From Costus lasius (taxonomy: Eukaryota; Streptophyta; Magnoliopsida; Zingiberales; Costaceae): a DNA stretch of 64,000 nt. Made by a program: the position numbers and the translations under genes. Under the pieces are notes generated by a model. It was not told where the DNA came from, did no database searches, and worked only from the letters and a program-made list of their open reading frames with translations. Location: positions 53,337,949 through 53,401,948 of the forward strand of contig CM050449.1 in the NCBI GenBank assembly GCA_027563935.2, written 5' to 3'. This document shows positions 33,748 through 44,900 of the stretch, one piece after another. Numbering within the stretch: the stretch's first letter is position 1; the number at the start of each line of letters is the position of its first letter.

Positions 33748-35056
33748 CTAGCCTTCTATGCTATCTGTCTCTAAAATCTTATTATGTGCAACAACACCAT
33801 CCAATCTAGAGTTGATTTGCTTAAGGCTCTCTATAACCTCTTCATTTTGTCTCATCTGGGCACCCATGAATTTTTCAAACATGTCCTCTAAGCTAGATTT
33901 TTGGGGTTGACTCTGATTTTGTTGCCTTTGCTGGTACCCTCTATTTTCATTCTGTCCACTAGCATGATTGTTACTCTTCCAAGACAAGTTAGGATGGTTC
34001 CTCCAACCAGGGTTGTAGGTATTAGAATAAGGGTCATTATTTCTACTTTGATTGTAACCCCCTACTGCATTAACTTGCTCACCACCCAAATCAACAATAA
34101 CCTTACACTCTTCAGCATAGTGCCCGTGATTCCCACATACGTCATAAGTAATAGAAGAAACTGCAGCAGTTTGCATTTGAAAAGAATCAAATCAATTACA
34201 CAAAGAATCTACCTTTTCTGCTAAAGAACGCCAACCATCACTTTCATTCTTACCATGAGGAGGACGTTACAGCACTCCTCTCTCAGTAGTCCACTGGTTA
34301 TGATATAAGGCCATCTCTTCAATCAGTGTGTACATCTTCAATTGTTTTCTTCATCAGGGCTCCTCCTGCAGCAGCATCAACAGTTAGATGGGTACTATAA
34401 AGTAAACCATTATAAAAAGTTTGAATTAAAACACAATCTTCTAATCCATGGTGAGGCCACTTCTGTTGTAACTCATTGAAGCGCTCCCATGCCTCACTAA
34501 GTGATTCACCATCCCTCTGTGCAAATCCCATGATCTGATTTCTCAACTGAATCATCTTATTGGGTGGAAAGTACTTTGTTAAGAAAGCTTTTGACAGTTG
34601 TTCCCAAGTAGTGAATGTTCTAGTTGAATGAGAATGTAGCCATGCTTTTGCTCGGTCCCTGAGGGTAAAAGGAAATAATCTTAGTTTAAGAGCATCATCA
34701 GATACACCATTAATTTTTATAGTATCACAAAATTCAAGAAAAAGAGATAAGTGTTGATTAGGATCTTCCAGAGGAGATCCTCCAAATTGATTCTGTAGGA
34801 TCATTGATAGGAAAGATGGTTTAATCTCAAAATTATTTGCATCAATTGCAGGCCTAGTTATACTAGAACGAATTCCCTGTGTGTTCGGGGCTGCATAATC
34901 TCTAATTGTTCTTCTTTCAGCCATGATTGATTCTTCTTCTCTTTCTTCTACAAATCTCAGTTTCCTGCGCAATCTAAGAGTTTTATTAATTTCAGGATCA
35001 AAAGGAACTAATGGTCCTGATCTAAGAGTCCTGCGCATAAACAAGTAGAAGATCAA
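33748..35056 (-). pseudogene. Athila-0 Gag, frameshifted
   Basis: Second copy of the Athila Gag seen at 4586-6042. It starts at 35056 (MIFYLFMRRTLRSGPLVPFDPEINK) and is open for 245 codons through the gag core (SEAWERFNELQQKWPHHG keeps Trp where the other copy has a stop). A frameshift near 34320-34330 diverts it to a stop. The remaining part (34176-33748) is in another frame and has the CCHC knuckle in altered form (YDVCGNHGHYAEEC; the first Cys is Tyr) and the QINSRLDGVVAHN helix. It ends in unrelated residues at 33748, consistent with a deletion that removed the Gag end and protease. Confidence 0.87.
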
Positions 35057-35180
35057 ATAAGCTTAGAATTTACAAAAAATAAGAGAAAACTAGAATCTAT
35101 CAAAGAAAATAATAAAAACAGAAAAAAAAAGCTTAGTCTAGCAATCCTATCAATTATATCAATATTAACAAAACCAAGGT

Positions 35181-35197
35181 CCCCGGCAACGACGCCA
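35181..35197 (-). other. Athila-0 primer-binding site
   Basis: The minus strand reads TGGCGTCGTTGCCGGGG, one base from the usual tRNA-Asp type site, six bases inside the LTR end at 35204. Confidence 0.8.
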
Positions 35198-35203
35198 AAA
35201 ACT

Positions 35204-37110
35204 TGTTGTGACCGCAAGTGTATGGATACTCGAAGTAATATTTAAGATATCGAACCATAGAGACCTTGCTATTAAGTACTGATGAATTGAATTTTTACTA
35301 GCTAAACAAATCGCGAATGATGAAAATAATCGATCGAATGGTATATGGAAAATCAGAGAGAAATAAATGGGACTAGGGGTTCATCCACCTTAATATCTAA
35401 GACTAGATATAATTAAATGTTCATCAATCTATTTTCATTATGGTAAAGATATAGCTTACTTAATAAAGAAATTAACTCGCTCTTGCACAGTCAATTTACA
35501 AAGAACAATCCTCACTCTCATGCAAGATCAATTCAATGTTTAATATAAGTAAACTTCAACAGAAAGATTAAGAATCACTCTCGTGCATTCCACCTCAATG
35601 CCAAGATCTCAAGCAAAACTAAGTATTCTCATATCTTAGTCTTACAGGTTTTACATAAGGTTTTCAAATAATCCAATATCTATCTCTAGCATATTTTCAT
35701 GTCTAAAACAATAATAATTTCTAGATCAAAACATCAACAAGAATTAAACTTCTAAAATCTAGAGATAAGAACACAACTAATTTCGTACGATAAGTTCCTA
35801 CCATAAATTCTAAGGGTTCCAAGTTTTGCATATTATCTTTTCAGTCCATATCACAAAACTCAAACACATGTTAATGAATGAAACTAGAAAAGATTAAAGA
35901 CATTAATCTCTTAAGTAAAATTACCATGCCAAAAATATTTTGATGGAATAAAGATCATCTAGTCATTGAAATATCAAGGGGATTACACCCTTTGTCCCAA
36001 AAGAAGGTTTAAGCTAGCATGATTGAAGAAGTACAATAAAACATGGTTCTAGATTGATCAAAAATTGAAAGGGAAGAGTCAAAGTTACAAAATAGGGCTT
36101 TAATAAAAATTACAGCCTGTAATTTATAGTAGGGTCGTGATAAATAGTGCAGGCGACCACATTTTTGTTGATTTCTCCCTCAATCGGTCTCCTTTCACTC
36201 TAAAACTTATGTGGGGTGTTCTCCTTTCTCAGGCAAAGCTTCCTTTCAAATTTCATGGCCGGAGGTGGTCGGTATGATGAACGGCAATGAACCCTAGAGC
36301 GGCGGCGATTCTCTCAAAGTCTCTCTATCGTGTGGATCAAAATTGTTCCTTTTACTTCGAAAAACTCCCTTTGCTAATACTGAGCCTTCCCCCTTTTACA
36401 GATCTTCAATTGGTGCTCTAAATCTCGATAAATCATCTTTTTAAGTTTCTGGCAGAAGAATCGGGCAACTAGGCAAAAAATTACGGTACCGTGACAATCA
36501 TTACGGTACTGCCGTAATTTCTTCTAAAGTTTCTGTATGAAAATGGGCCGCAATTACGGCACCATAAAATTTGTCATGGTAGTGCCGTAATCTCCTCGAT
36601 TGTTGCTAAATGTTTTTGTGTGAAATTTGCCCAACTTTACGGTACCATAAAAATCCTTACGACAGTGTCGTAATTCTTCCGCAATCCTCTGAAGTTTCTG
36701 CCTGAATTTGGACCGAAATTATGGCACCGTGAAATATATTACGGCAGTGCCATAATTTTCCAAAAATCACTTGTGGAATGTGACCGTGAAATTCATTATG
36801 GTAGTGCCATATTCCCATATTACGGCTGTAAAATTCATCACGGCACTATCGTAATTTCGCTAGAAAACTCGGTTTGTCTTGAAATTTGATGTACAAACTC
36901 CTCTTGATGATTAGAACTCGTTCATGCATTAAAATTACTCGAAAACTCATGATAATGGTGCCTTTTATCTGAAATTGATCAAAAACCAAGAAAGGTGTAG
37001 ATTCCAAAATATTTGATAAATAAGGCATAAAAATAAGCAACAGAGCATGATTATGACCCAAAAATGCAGTGGATTTAGCAAGAAATATGCTATGAAATTT
37101 AGAGTCATCA
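35204..37110 (-). repeat. Athila-0 5' LTR
   Basis: 1907 bp, TGATGACTCTAAATTTC (at 37110) to CACAACA (35204) on the minus strand, adjoining the primer site and gag. It contains CACTCTCATGCA-type motifs and palindromic units (36478-36860). Its right flank is the interior of a plus-strand Athila ORF-1, so that was the target; ATCAT (37111-37115) is the candidate duplication. Confidence 0.85.
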
Positions 37111-38402
37111 ATCATCTTCAGAGACGAAGTGCAGGAACAGAGGTACAACCATTTGCTTACTAGACGCATTGTCAAGACTAAATACACTGATACTAGTGCT
37201 TTGGAGCTCTTGGGGCTGAAAGTGGATTTACTGTGGATGTTTGACCAAATTGCTACTAAGAAATTCTTTGCGATGACCCCAGACCTATTTACCTCTAGTG
37301 TTGGAGGTTCTCAGTAGCTTGGAGATGGACTATGACGAGTACACTGATGGACCAGCCAAGGGAGAGATTAGATTTAGAATGGTCAATGAAGAAAAGAAGC
37401 TTACATTGAGGGAGCTTAGGCACATTTTTCATTTACCGAACGAGGGATGCACCGAGCCACCTATTGGGTTCATCGGGAATGTCTTCTAGAACCAAATCAT
37501 TACAGAAACCAGATTCTCTCCCTCATCAACCAGAGCAACAAGTATCTCCAACCCATGTATCAAGTATGCACACTGAGTCCTGGCTCATACTGTCTTCGGG
37601 TGAGGGGACAGTGATGGTATGGTTCGACATACTGAGTTATTCTTTCTTTGGTGCATGTTGCATGGTTATTTTGTGGATGTTGCTTTCTTCTTCATGAAAC
37701 ACTTGGACAAGGTTGCTAGGGCCAAGAAAGGCACAATTGTGATAGGAGGATTCCTCACTCCTATTGCACTTTTTCTGGGAATTGAGCCCTACGGGATTGA
37801 GGTTGCAAGGGGCAATGCTAGGATAGACATTGAATCCTGCGTTGCCATGAAAATGATTGTCAGAGAGGGAGATACTTTTGCTTGATTCTACAACCCGGTC
37901 TTCCTACTTTACCATTGCCTAATCCAGGAAGAACCACTATTCAAAACCCAGAGAATTGGAAGCTTTCCTCTGATGCTGCTTCTTATGCTACTCCAGCACC
38001 TGTGGACTCTGTACCACCACCACCGGCGCCTAGGGTGATGACCCATTTGGCATGGGTATTGATTCTTCACCCTCCCAAGCTGACGATCCACCACACTCCA
38101 GAGCTGCTGATCCGCCACCACAGAGAGCTACCGGGTCTACCTCACGTCGAGCTGGCCCTGATCAAAGCGGGTGGCAAAGTCATCTAGATCCTGGCTTCCA
38201 GGCTCTTTCTGCTGATGTGCACTGATTGACCTCTATTGTGGGGAGGATATTCGATTATGTGGTGCATATACATGATGACGTTGAAGAGATTAAAGACTAC
38301 CTTTGTCTCAAGTGCAGAGTTGATGGAGAAGGAGGTTCTTAGGGAGATCCAATGGACGCCGCCCCAGCTGATAGAGACGAGGAGAGGACTAACTCTGATT
38401 GA
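37111..38402 (+). pseudogene. Athila ORF-1-type gene, 5' truncated and frameshifted
   Basis: The plus-strand partner of 10145-11577. It begins mid-gene at the Athila-0 boundary (FRDEVQEQRYNHLLTRR) and continues with LEVLSSLEMDYDEYTDG, KKLTLRELRHIFHLPNE, FFLWCMLHGYFVDVAFF, LGIEPYGIEVARGNARID, LQPGLPTLPLP and an acidic end with TGA at 38400-38402. Frames change near 37300, 37465 and 37885, so no continuous product exists. The region around FFLWCMLHGYFVDVAFFF is hydrophobic, but whether it is a membrane segment is uncertain. Confidence 0.75.
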
Positions 38403-39656
38403 GTAGAGTTTTGTGAGTATCTTCCCCTTTTCTTTATTTTACTACACTTTTATAAATTTTTGATGATTTACATATTCTTGTAGGGGAAGATGACCTTGTC
38501 ATTGCTTCCCTTGTGTTCGCCGGCTACGGATCTTCGGTTTTTGAGATATAACTGCATAAATTCATTCGATTTGGTTGTATAAGATGATATGATGATAGTT
38601 CGACTTGGTTGTATGTGATGTTTTGATTGATTCTCTGTGATTGGTACGGTGCATGACTTGGTTAACACAATGACGATTTTAGTTCTGATTTAGTAAATGA
38701 TGTGATAAATGCCTGTGTGATTTGTTCTAATCATGAAAATACTGTTGTATCATGCCAAAATTTTTCTTGATGATAAATTACTGTACATGACAATACTTCA
38801 GAATGGGAAATAGACCTAATATGCTAAATTTATTTCTTTGATATAATTTATCTGTTGGAATTTTCCATTGATTAATACATGAAGTTTTGGGTAAATATAT
38901 TGTTTAATGAATGAAATTTGAAAGAAAAATAACTCCTTTAAATAAAACGAGCATATGTTGTATGATTTTTGGATTGATATCGATTGATCAAACCTAGTAG
39001 ATCCTTAAAGTCCATCTTGTTATTTGTTGGGAAGAAAGAATCCGAAATACAAAAAGGAAAGTGACTCCCTTATTTGGCACTGCGTAAAATTGGCAGTGGG
39101 ACCTAAAGTCATGGGTTGAAGTCTGAAAATAATAACTCCTCTTCTTGGCATTGTATTTGCAATGGTACCGAATATAAGAGTTGAAGTTCAATTAAAAAGT
39201 GTATATCTATGTGGGTGCATGCCTTGAGAGAGATTCTTTGACATTAACTCCGCTATCTCAAAAAGATTTTTTTCCTACTTAAAGGAATAGGAGTTCTATT
39301 ATGTTGGTTATGTGACCAATATATGCTAAATTTGTCACCAAAAGAAATGTGGTATTCATTTCAGAAAATGTCAAAGATACATAAAAAAAAGAGAGAAAAT
39401 TTGAGTGGAAAAAGATTTTCTAGTTCTTATTCCTGTAAACAAAGACATCATGGGCTCAAAACTAAAACTAGGTGAACTCATGAGATTGAAGATCTATTTA
39501 TGCACATTACGAAATTTTATTTGATTGAGTCATGAATCTTAAGGATTGAATTCGGAGGACAATATATTTATTCATCTTCTGAAAGTTTATTTTTCATAAT
39601 CAGTATTGATTTCTTTATTTGCTTAAGGACAAGCAAAGTTTGAGCCTTATGTATTT
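38403..39656 (+). other. Athila 3' untranslated region (plus-strand copy)
   Basis: AT-rich, non-coding, matching 8772-10144 in reverse orientation. It ends GCTTAAGGACAAGCAAAGTT and then GAGCCTTATGTATTT directly before the LTR start TGATGAC at 39657. It again lacks a clear polypurine tract. Confidence 0.7.
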
Positions 39657-40265
39657 TGATGACTCTAAATTTCATAGTATTTTTCATACTTATTAACTAG
39701 TCTTTTGGGGTTATAATCAGAATCTTTTGCTTATTTTTATGCCTTAATTGTCAAATACTTTGAAATCTACACCTTTCTTGGTTTTTTATTAATTTCAAGT
39801 AAAAAAACATTATTCTGATGGGTTTTTAAGCAATTTCAATGCGTACAAAGATTATAATCATCAAAAAGAGTTTACACATCAAATTTCAAGTCAAATTGAG
39901 TTTTCTAGAAAAATTATGGCAGTACCGTAATGGATTTTACGGCCGTAATCTGCAAATATGGCACTACCGTAATGATTTTCACGGCTGCTTCCCGTAGTAA
40001 CTTTTTGGAAAATTACGGCTCTACCGTAATAATTTTTCGATGCCGTAATTCAAGTCTAAATTCATACAATAACTTTTGAAGAGAATACGGTACTACCTGA
40101 GACTTTTTATGGTACCGTAATTTCAAGCGAATTTCATACCGAAACTATAGAAGACATTATGGCATCGCCGTAATGAATTTCATGGTACCGTAATTTATGG
40201 CCCAGATGCCCAATTCTTCCGCTGGAAACTTAAAAAGATGATTTCTTGAGCTTTAGGGCACCAAT
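39657..40265 (+). repeat. Athila 3' LTR, first part (plus-strand copy)
   Basis: Starts TGATGACTCTAAATTTC and includes palindromic units (about 39910-40200). It is interrupted after CACCAAT by the complete copia, which duplicated CCAAT (40261-40265). It continues at 49391. Confidence 0.85.
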
Positions 40266-41966
40266 TGAAAGACCCCCTTAAATAAGGGGGGTCCCCTTCA
40301 TGGGGGAGCATAACCCTTAGAGCATATGGCGCATAAAATTGTTCTCTTGCGGAATTAGGGTTATAAGATCGATACGCATGCAAAAGATCAACTTGATAAC
40401 AATAAGAAAACATTCATACCATCGCCATGGAAAGATGTTTCCTTGGAAGCAAAGATCAAAGTAGATCTTCTCCTTGTCGTCACACACAAGATGATGTTGC
40501 TATCTCTCTTGGTGCTCCTTGTGCTAGCAAGGTTCCAAGAGGTCCTTGTCGAGTGAAGGGAAAAGAGATGTCTTTCTCCTTGGCCGAATCCTCCTCAACC
40601 TTCAAGCGTCGCCGCACACCAAGTCGAGAGGAAAAACTTTCGAGAGGAATAAGTGAATTGGCGAAAATAGAGAATACTCTATTTCGGATGAGTGCCCACT
40701 CGACATGGAGATCATGGTTACTAAAAATAGTAACCTCTCCTCATCCCAACGTTCACGCTATGTGAACTCGTCGCCCACTCCTCTCCCTATGAACCAAGCG
40801 CTCTTTTAGTGAGCTGGTTCAATTGGTTCGGTTTAAGAACCAACCAAGCCAAGCGACAAGGCCTAGATCAAATAAACCCTAAGGCTTTAGATCTAACCGT
40901 CGATCTCTTTAATGCCCCTGATCTGACCGATCTGGCATCCATTCTCTCAATCGAAGCTTACCGATCTCAAGCCCTAATCAATCAAACATGATCAGACCAG
41001 ATCTCACTTACAATCAGAGATTAAATCCCTTAAAACTGAACCCAAACAATTCAGTCCACACGATCTGACTTAAGTAAGCCATATCATCAAATTGTGCGAC
41101 CCTAAGGGTTTCCTTTAAATGTCGGTAACGATAATTCACATTATCACGATCAGTGAGGGGTATCTAGCAACACATCACTGTCTCCCGATATAAAGGAAAG
41201 AGTCTTCCAAGACTACACCCAAACCATAGCACAAGTGTGAATCATTTCACAAAGCATACATATTTCCTTTGCCACTGGATGTTCTTATTGGACAAGTCTG
41301 TCAAACTTGTAACTCCAATATGATGAGCATGATTAGATCAGATGAACACTGTCACCTGGGTATGGCCATACACTCTCTCAATCATCTCATCCAGGGGGCC
41401 CCTTTAGAACATCACACTCCTTAAACAAGGAGACGGCAATCCTATGTCTATCACTAGTGCCCTAACCTGACTCAAGCTCACCATCCAAGATAGTCTATAA
41501 TCATTATGTTTCAAATGATATTGAACTAACTCAAAATAATGACAATCATCATTTAGAAAACACAAGTGATCTCAAGTCAGAGGAAATGTGCCACTTGTCT
41601 TATACAAGGAATATTCACGTTGTGACAAACAACTGAACATCCTAGTAGGGTCTGTCCAGTACATCCCATGTACCCATGAGTCTACATCTTATTCCATGCT
41701 CGAAGCATCCTATAAGATCAGAGCACATATTAGTCTTAACCATATCAAGGTTGTCTCATGTTCACCAAGATACATCGACTAAGGACATAACAGCATGTCA
41801 GCCCAGCTGAACAGCTTTGAGACATTATTCAGAAGAACATATATTGCAGCAGACAATGTAACTAACTGAATAACAACCATGCCTTTATAAACATAATAGT
41901 TTATTACATGATACTTGTTACATTCCCACAGGCCTCAAACATTAGCCTTAAGGGCATACCCCAACA
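40266..41966 (-). repeat. Family A 3' LTR of the complete element
   Basis: 1701 bp. Terminal hairpin CCCCCTTA-AA-TAAGGGGG at 40273-40290 and mid-LTR palindrome GATAATTCACATTATC at 41130-41145. A TATA-like CTTTATAAA (plus-strand reading) is near 41884. Confidence 0.95.
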
Positions 41967-41986
41967 ATCTCCCACTTGCACTTAAT

Positions 41987-44900
41987 CTAATGGTTGAAAA
42001 ACTTCAAACCCATATTATTATAGTGCTTCTCATGCTTCTGCTGCGCCAGAGGCTTGGTAAGCGGGTCTGCCAGATTGTCGTCTGTATGAACCTTGCATAC
42101 TTTGATCTCGCCACGATCAATGATCTCCCTGATCAAATGAAACCGTCTCTGTATGTGCTTGGACTTCTGGTGCGACCGTGGTTCCTTTGCTTGTGCGATT
42201 GCTCCAGTGTTATCACAAAAGATAACCAAAGGATCTGCACACGAAGGAACAACACCAAGTTCTCTCACGAACTTACGAATCCACACTGCCTCCTTGGATG
42301 CTTCCGAGGCTGCGACATACTCGGCTTCTGTTGTGGAATCAGCAACAGTTGACTGTTTGAAACTTTTCCACACCACTGCACCTCCATTCAAGCTAAAAAC
42401 ATAGCCTGATTGCGATCGGAAATCATCCTGGTCAGACTGGAACGAAGCGTCAGTATATCCTTCAATACTGAGTTCTTCCTGACCACCATATATCAAGAAC
42501 ATATCTTTGGTCCTCCGCAGATATTTTAGGATGTTCTTGACTGCAATCCAGTGCGCCAAACCTGGATTACTCTGGTAACGACTGGTCACGCTTAACCCGT
42601 AAGCGACGTCTGGGCGAGTACACAACATCGCATACATTATAGAACCAATAGCCGAAGCATAAGGCGTATTGTTCATTTCATCTTTCTCAGTCTGTGTTTG
42701 TGGACACTGACTCTTCGAAAGATTCAGACCATGTCTGACTGGAAGATATCCTTTCTTAGAATTCTCTAAGCGAAATCTCTCCAGGACCTTATCGATGTAA
42801 GTACTCTGGCACAGCCCGAGAAGCCTCTTAGATCTATCCCTGTAGATCTTCACACCTAACACATAGGCTGCTTCTCCTAGATCTTTCATCTGGAAACATT
42901 TCCTCAGCCATGCTTTAACAGCATGCATTTCAGGAATGTCATTTCCAATGATCAAGATGTCATCGACGTAGAGGACTAGGAAAATAATCACGCTCCCACT
43001 AAACCTCTTATATACGCACGGGTCATCCTCGTTCTTGATGAAACCAAATTCAGTGACTGATTCATCAAAACGAATGTTCCAGCTTCTCGATGCTTGTTTA
43101 AGTCCATAAATAGACTTCTTTAACTTGCATATCTTATGACGATCTGCTGGATTAGTGAAACCTTCTGGTTGTGTCATATACACATCCTCATCCAGATTTC
43201 CATTAAGGAAAGCTGTTTTCACATCCATCTGCCAAATCTCATAATCATAATATGCAGCTATCGCGAAAAGAATCCGAATAGACTTAAACATGGCTACAGG
43301 TGAGAAAGTTTCATCATAATCTATCCCGTAGATTTGTTTGAAACCTTTCGCAACTAGCCTGCCTTTATAGGTAACCACGTTACCATCCATGTCAATCTTC
43401 TTCTTGAAGATCCATTTACAGCCTATAGGGATAACTCCCGGAGGCGGATCAACCAAATCCCAAACTTGGTTATCTGACATGGAGTCCATCTCGGCGCGCA
43501 TAGCTTCAAGCCATCTCGCTGACTCCGGTCCACTGACCGCATCCGCATAAGTAAGGGGTTCATCATTATCAATGATGTAGACTCCGTCATAGCGCTCAGG
43601 CTGTCGACGGATCCTACCCGATCTTCGCGGTTCCCGTGATATCTGAGCCTCAGGTTGTTCAATAACCTGTTCTACCGGCTCAGGCTCATCCAACTGTGCT
43701 TGGTCACTTTGTCCTTCTTCTGGATTCTCATCCAGCTTTATTTCTCTCCCACTTGCCTCTTGCAGAAGAAATTCCTTCTCAAGAAATATGGCCGTCCGAG
43801 CAACAAAAACCTTGTTCTCTTTGGGGTCGTAGAAATAATAACCCTTAGTTTCCTTAGGGTAACCGACAAAGATACATTTGTCAGATCTGCTCTCTAGTTT
43901 CCCAGAGGCGAGCTTTTTGACATAAGCCTCGCAGCCCCAGATCCTGATAAATGTCAAGCTTGGCTGTTTCCCATACCATAACTCATATGGCGTCTTTGAA
44001 ACTGCCTTGGATGGCACTCGGTTTAGTACCTTTGCAGCTGTTTCCAGCGCAAAACCCCAAAAGGAGTATGGAAGAGTAGCCTGACTCATCATAGAACGAA
44101 CCATATCTAGTAATGTTCTATTTCTCCTTTCGGACACACCATTCCATTGCGGTGTTCCAGGCGGAGTGAGCTGTGAGATAATCCCACACTCTTTTAGATA
44201 GTCAGTAAATGCATGACTTAGGTATTCACCACCTCGATCTGAGCGAAGTGCCTTGATATTACGGCCTAGCTGATTTTGTACTTCATTCTTAAACTCTTTG
44301 AACTTGTCAAAAGATTCACTTTTATGTCTCATCAGATAGACATACCCATATCTACTGAAATCATCAGTAAAGGTAATGAAGTACTGATAGCCACCTCTGG
44401 CATGTTTACTAAAAGGCCCACACACATCGCTGTGTATAAGGTCAAGTAAACCTGAAGCCCTTTGACCTTTGTGAGGAAAAGGAGAATTCGTCATTTTACC
44501 CATCAAACAAGCTTTGCATGTATCAATCTCCTTATAGGAGAATGATCCCAGCAGTCCATGATCATGCAACCGCTTAATGCGTTTCTCGTTTATATGGCCT
44601 AAACGACTATGCCATAGCAAGGTGCTGTCATCAGCATACTTGGCTTTCTTAATATCAACATTATGTATGGAACTTTCCATGTCCAACATGAATAACCCAT
44701 TATTAATTGAACCAGTTGCATAAACAATATTATCAAATGATAAAACACACTTTGAAATATTGCATTCAAAGGAAAATCCCTTCCTGACAAGAGCAGGAAT
44801 GGAGATAATATTTTTAGTTATACTGGGAACAAAGTAACAACTGTTCAGTTCCAATACAAGTCCAGATGGTAAAGAAATAAAGTAGTCTCCTACAGCAACA

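Larger units (their letters stand above)
8045..37110 (-). mobile_element. Athila-0: one gypsy element spread over 29 kb by insertions
   Basis: The minus-strand pieces follow Athila order: 5' LTR (35204-37110), primer site, gag (33748-35056), RT (32353-33740), RNase H and integrase start (26877-27744), pol/ORF-1 spacer (11578-12636), ORF-1 (10145-11577), 3' untranslated region (8772-10144), and 3' LTR fragment (8045-8771) whose sequence agrees with the 5' LTR. Between them lie the two nested solo LTRs, the Harbinger element and the plus-strand copia. The rest of integrase is missing, so a deletion must be assumed. That the two halves belong to one insertion is inferred from order and orientation. 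Confidence 0.65.

Noticed and set aside
41915..42352. Plus-strand frame antisense to copia RNase H, also at 60920-61363
   Set aside because: Mirror of a strongly conserved coding strand; the composition matches an opposite-strand shadow.
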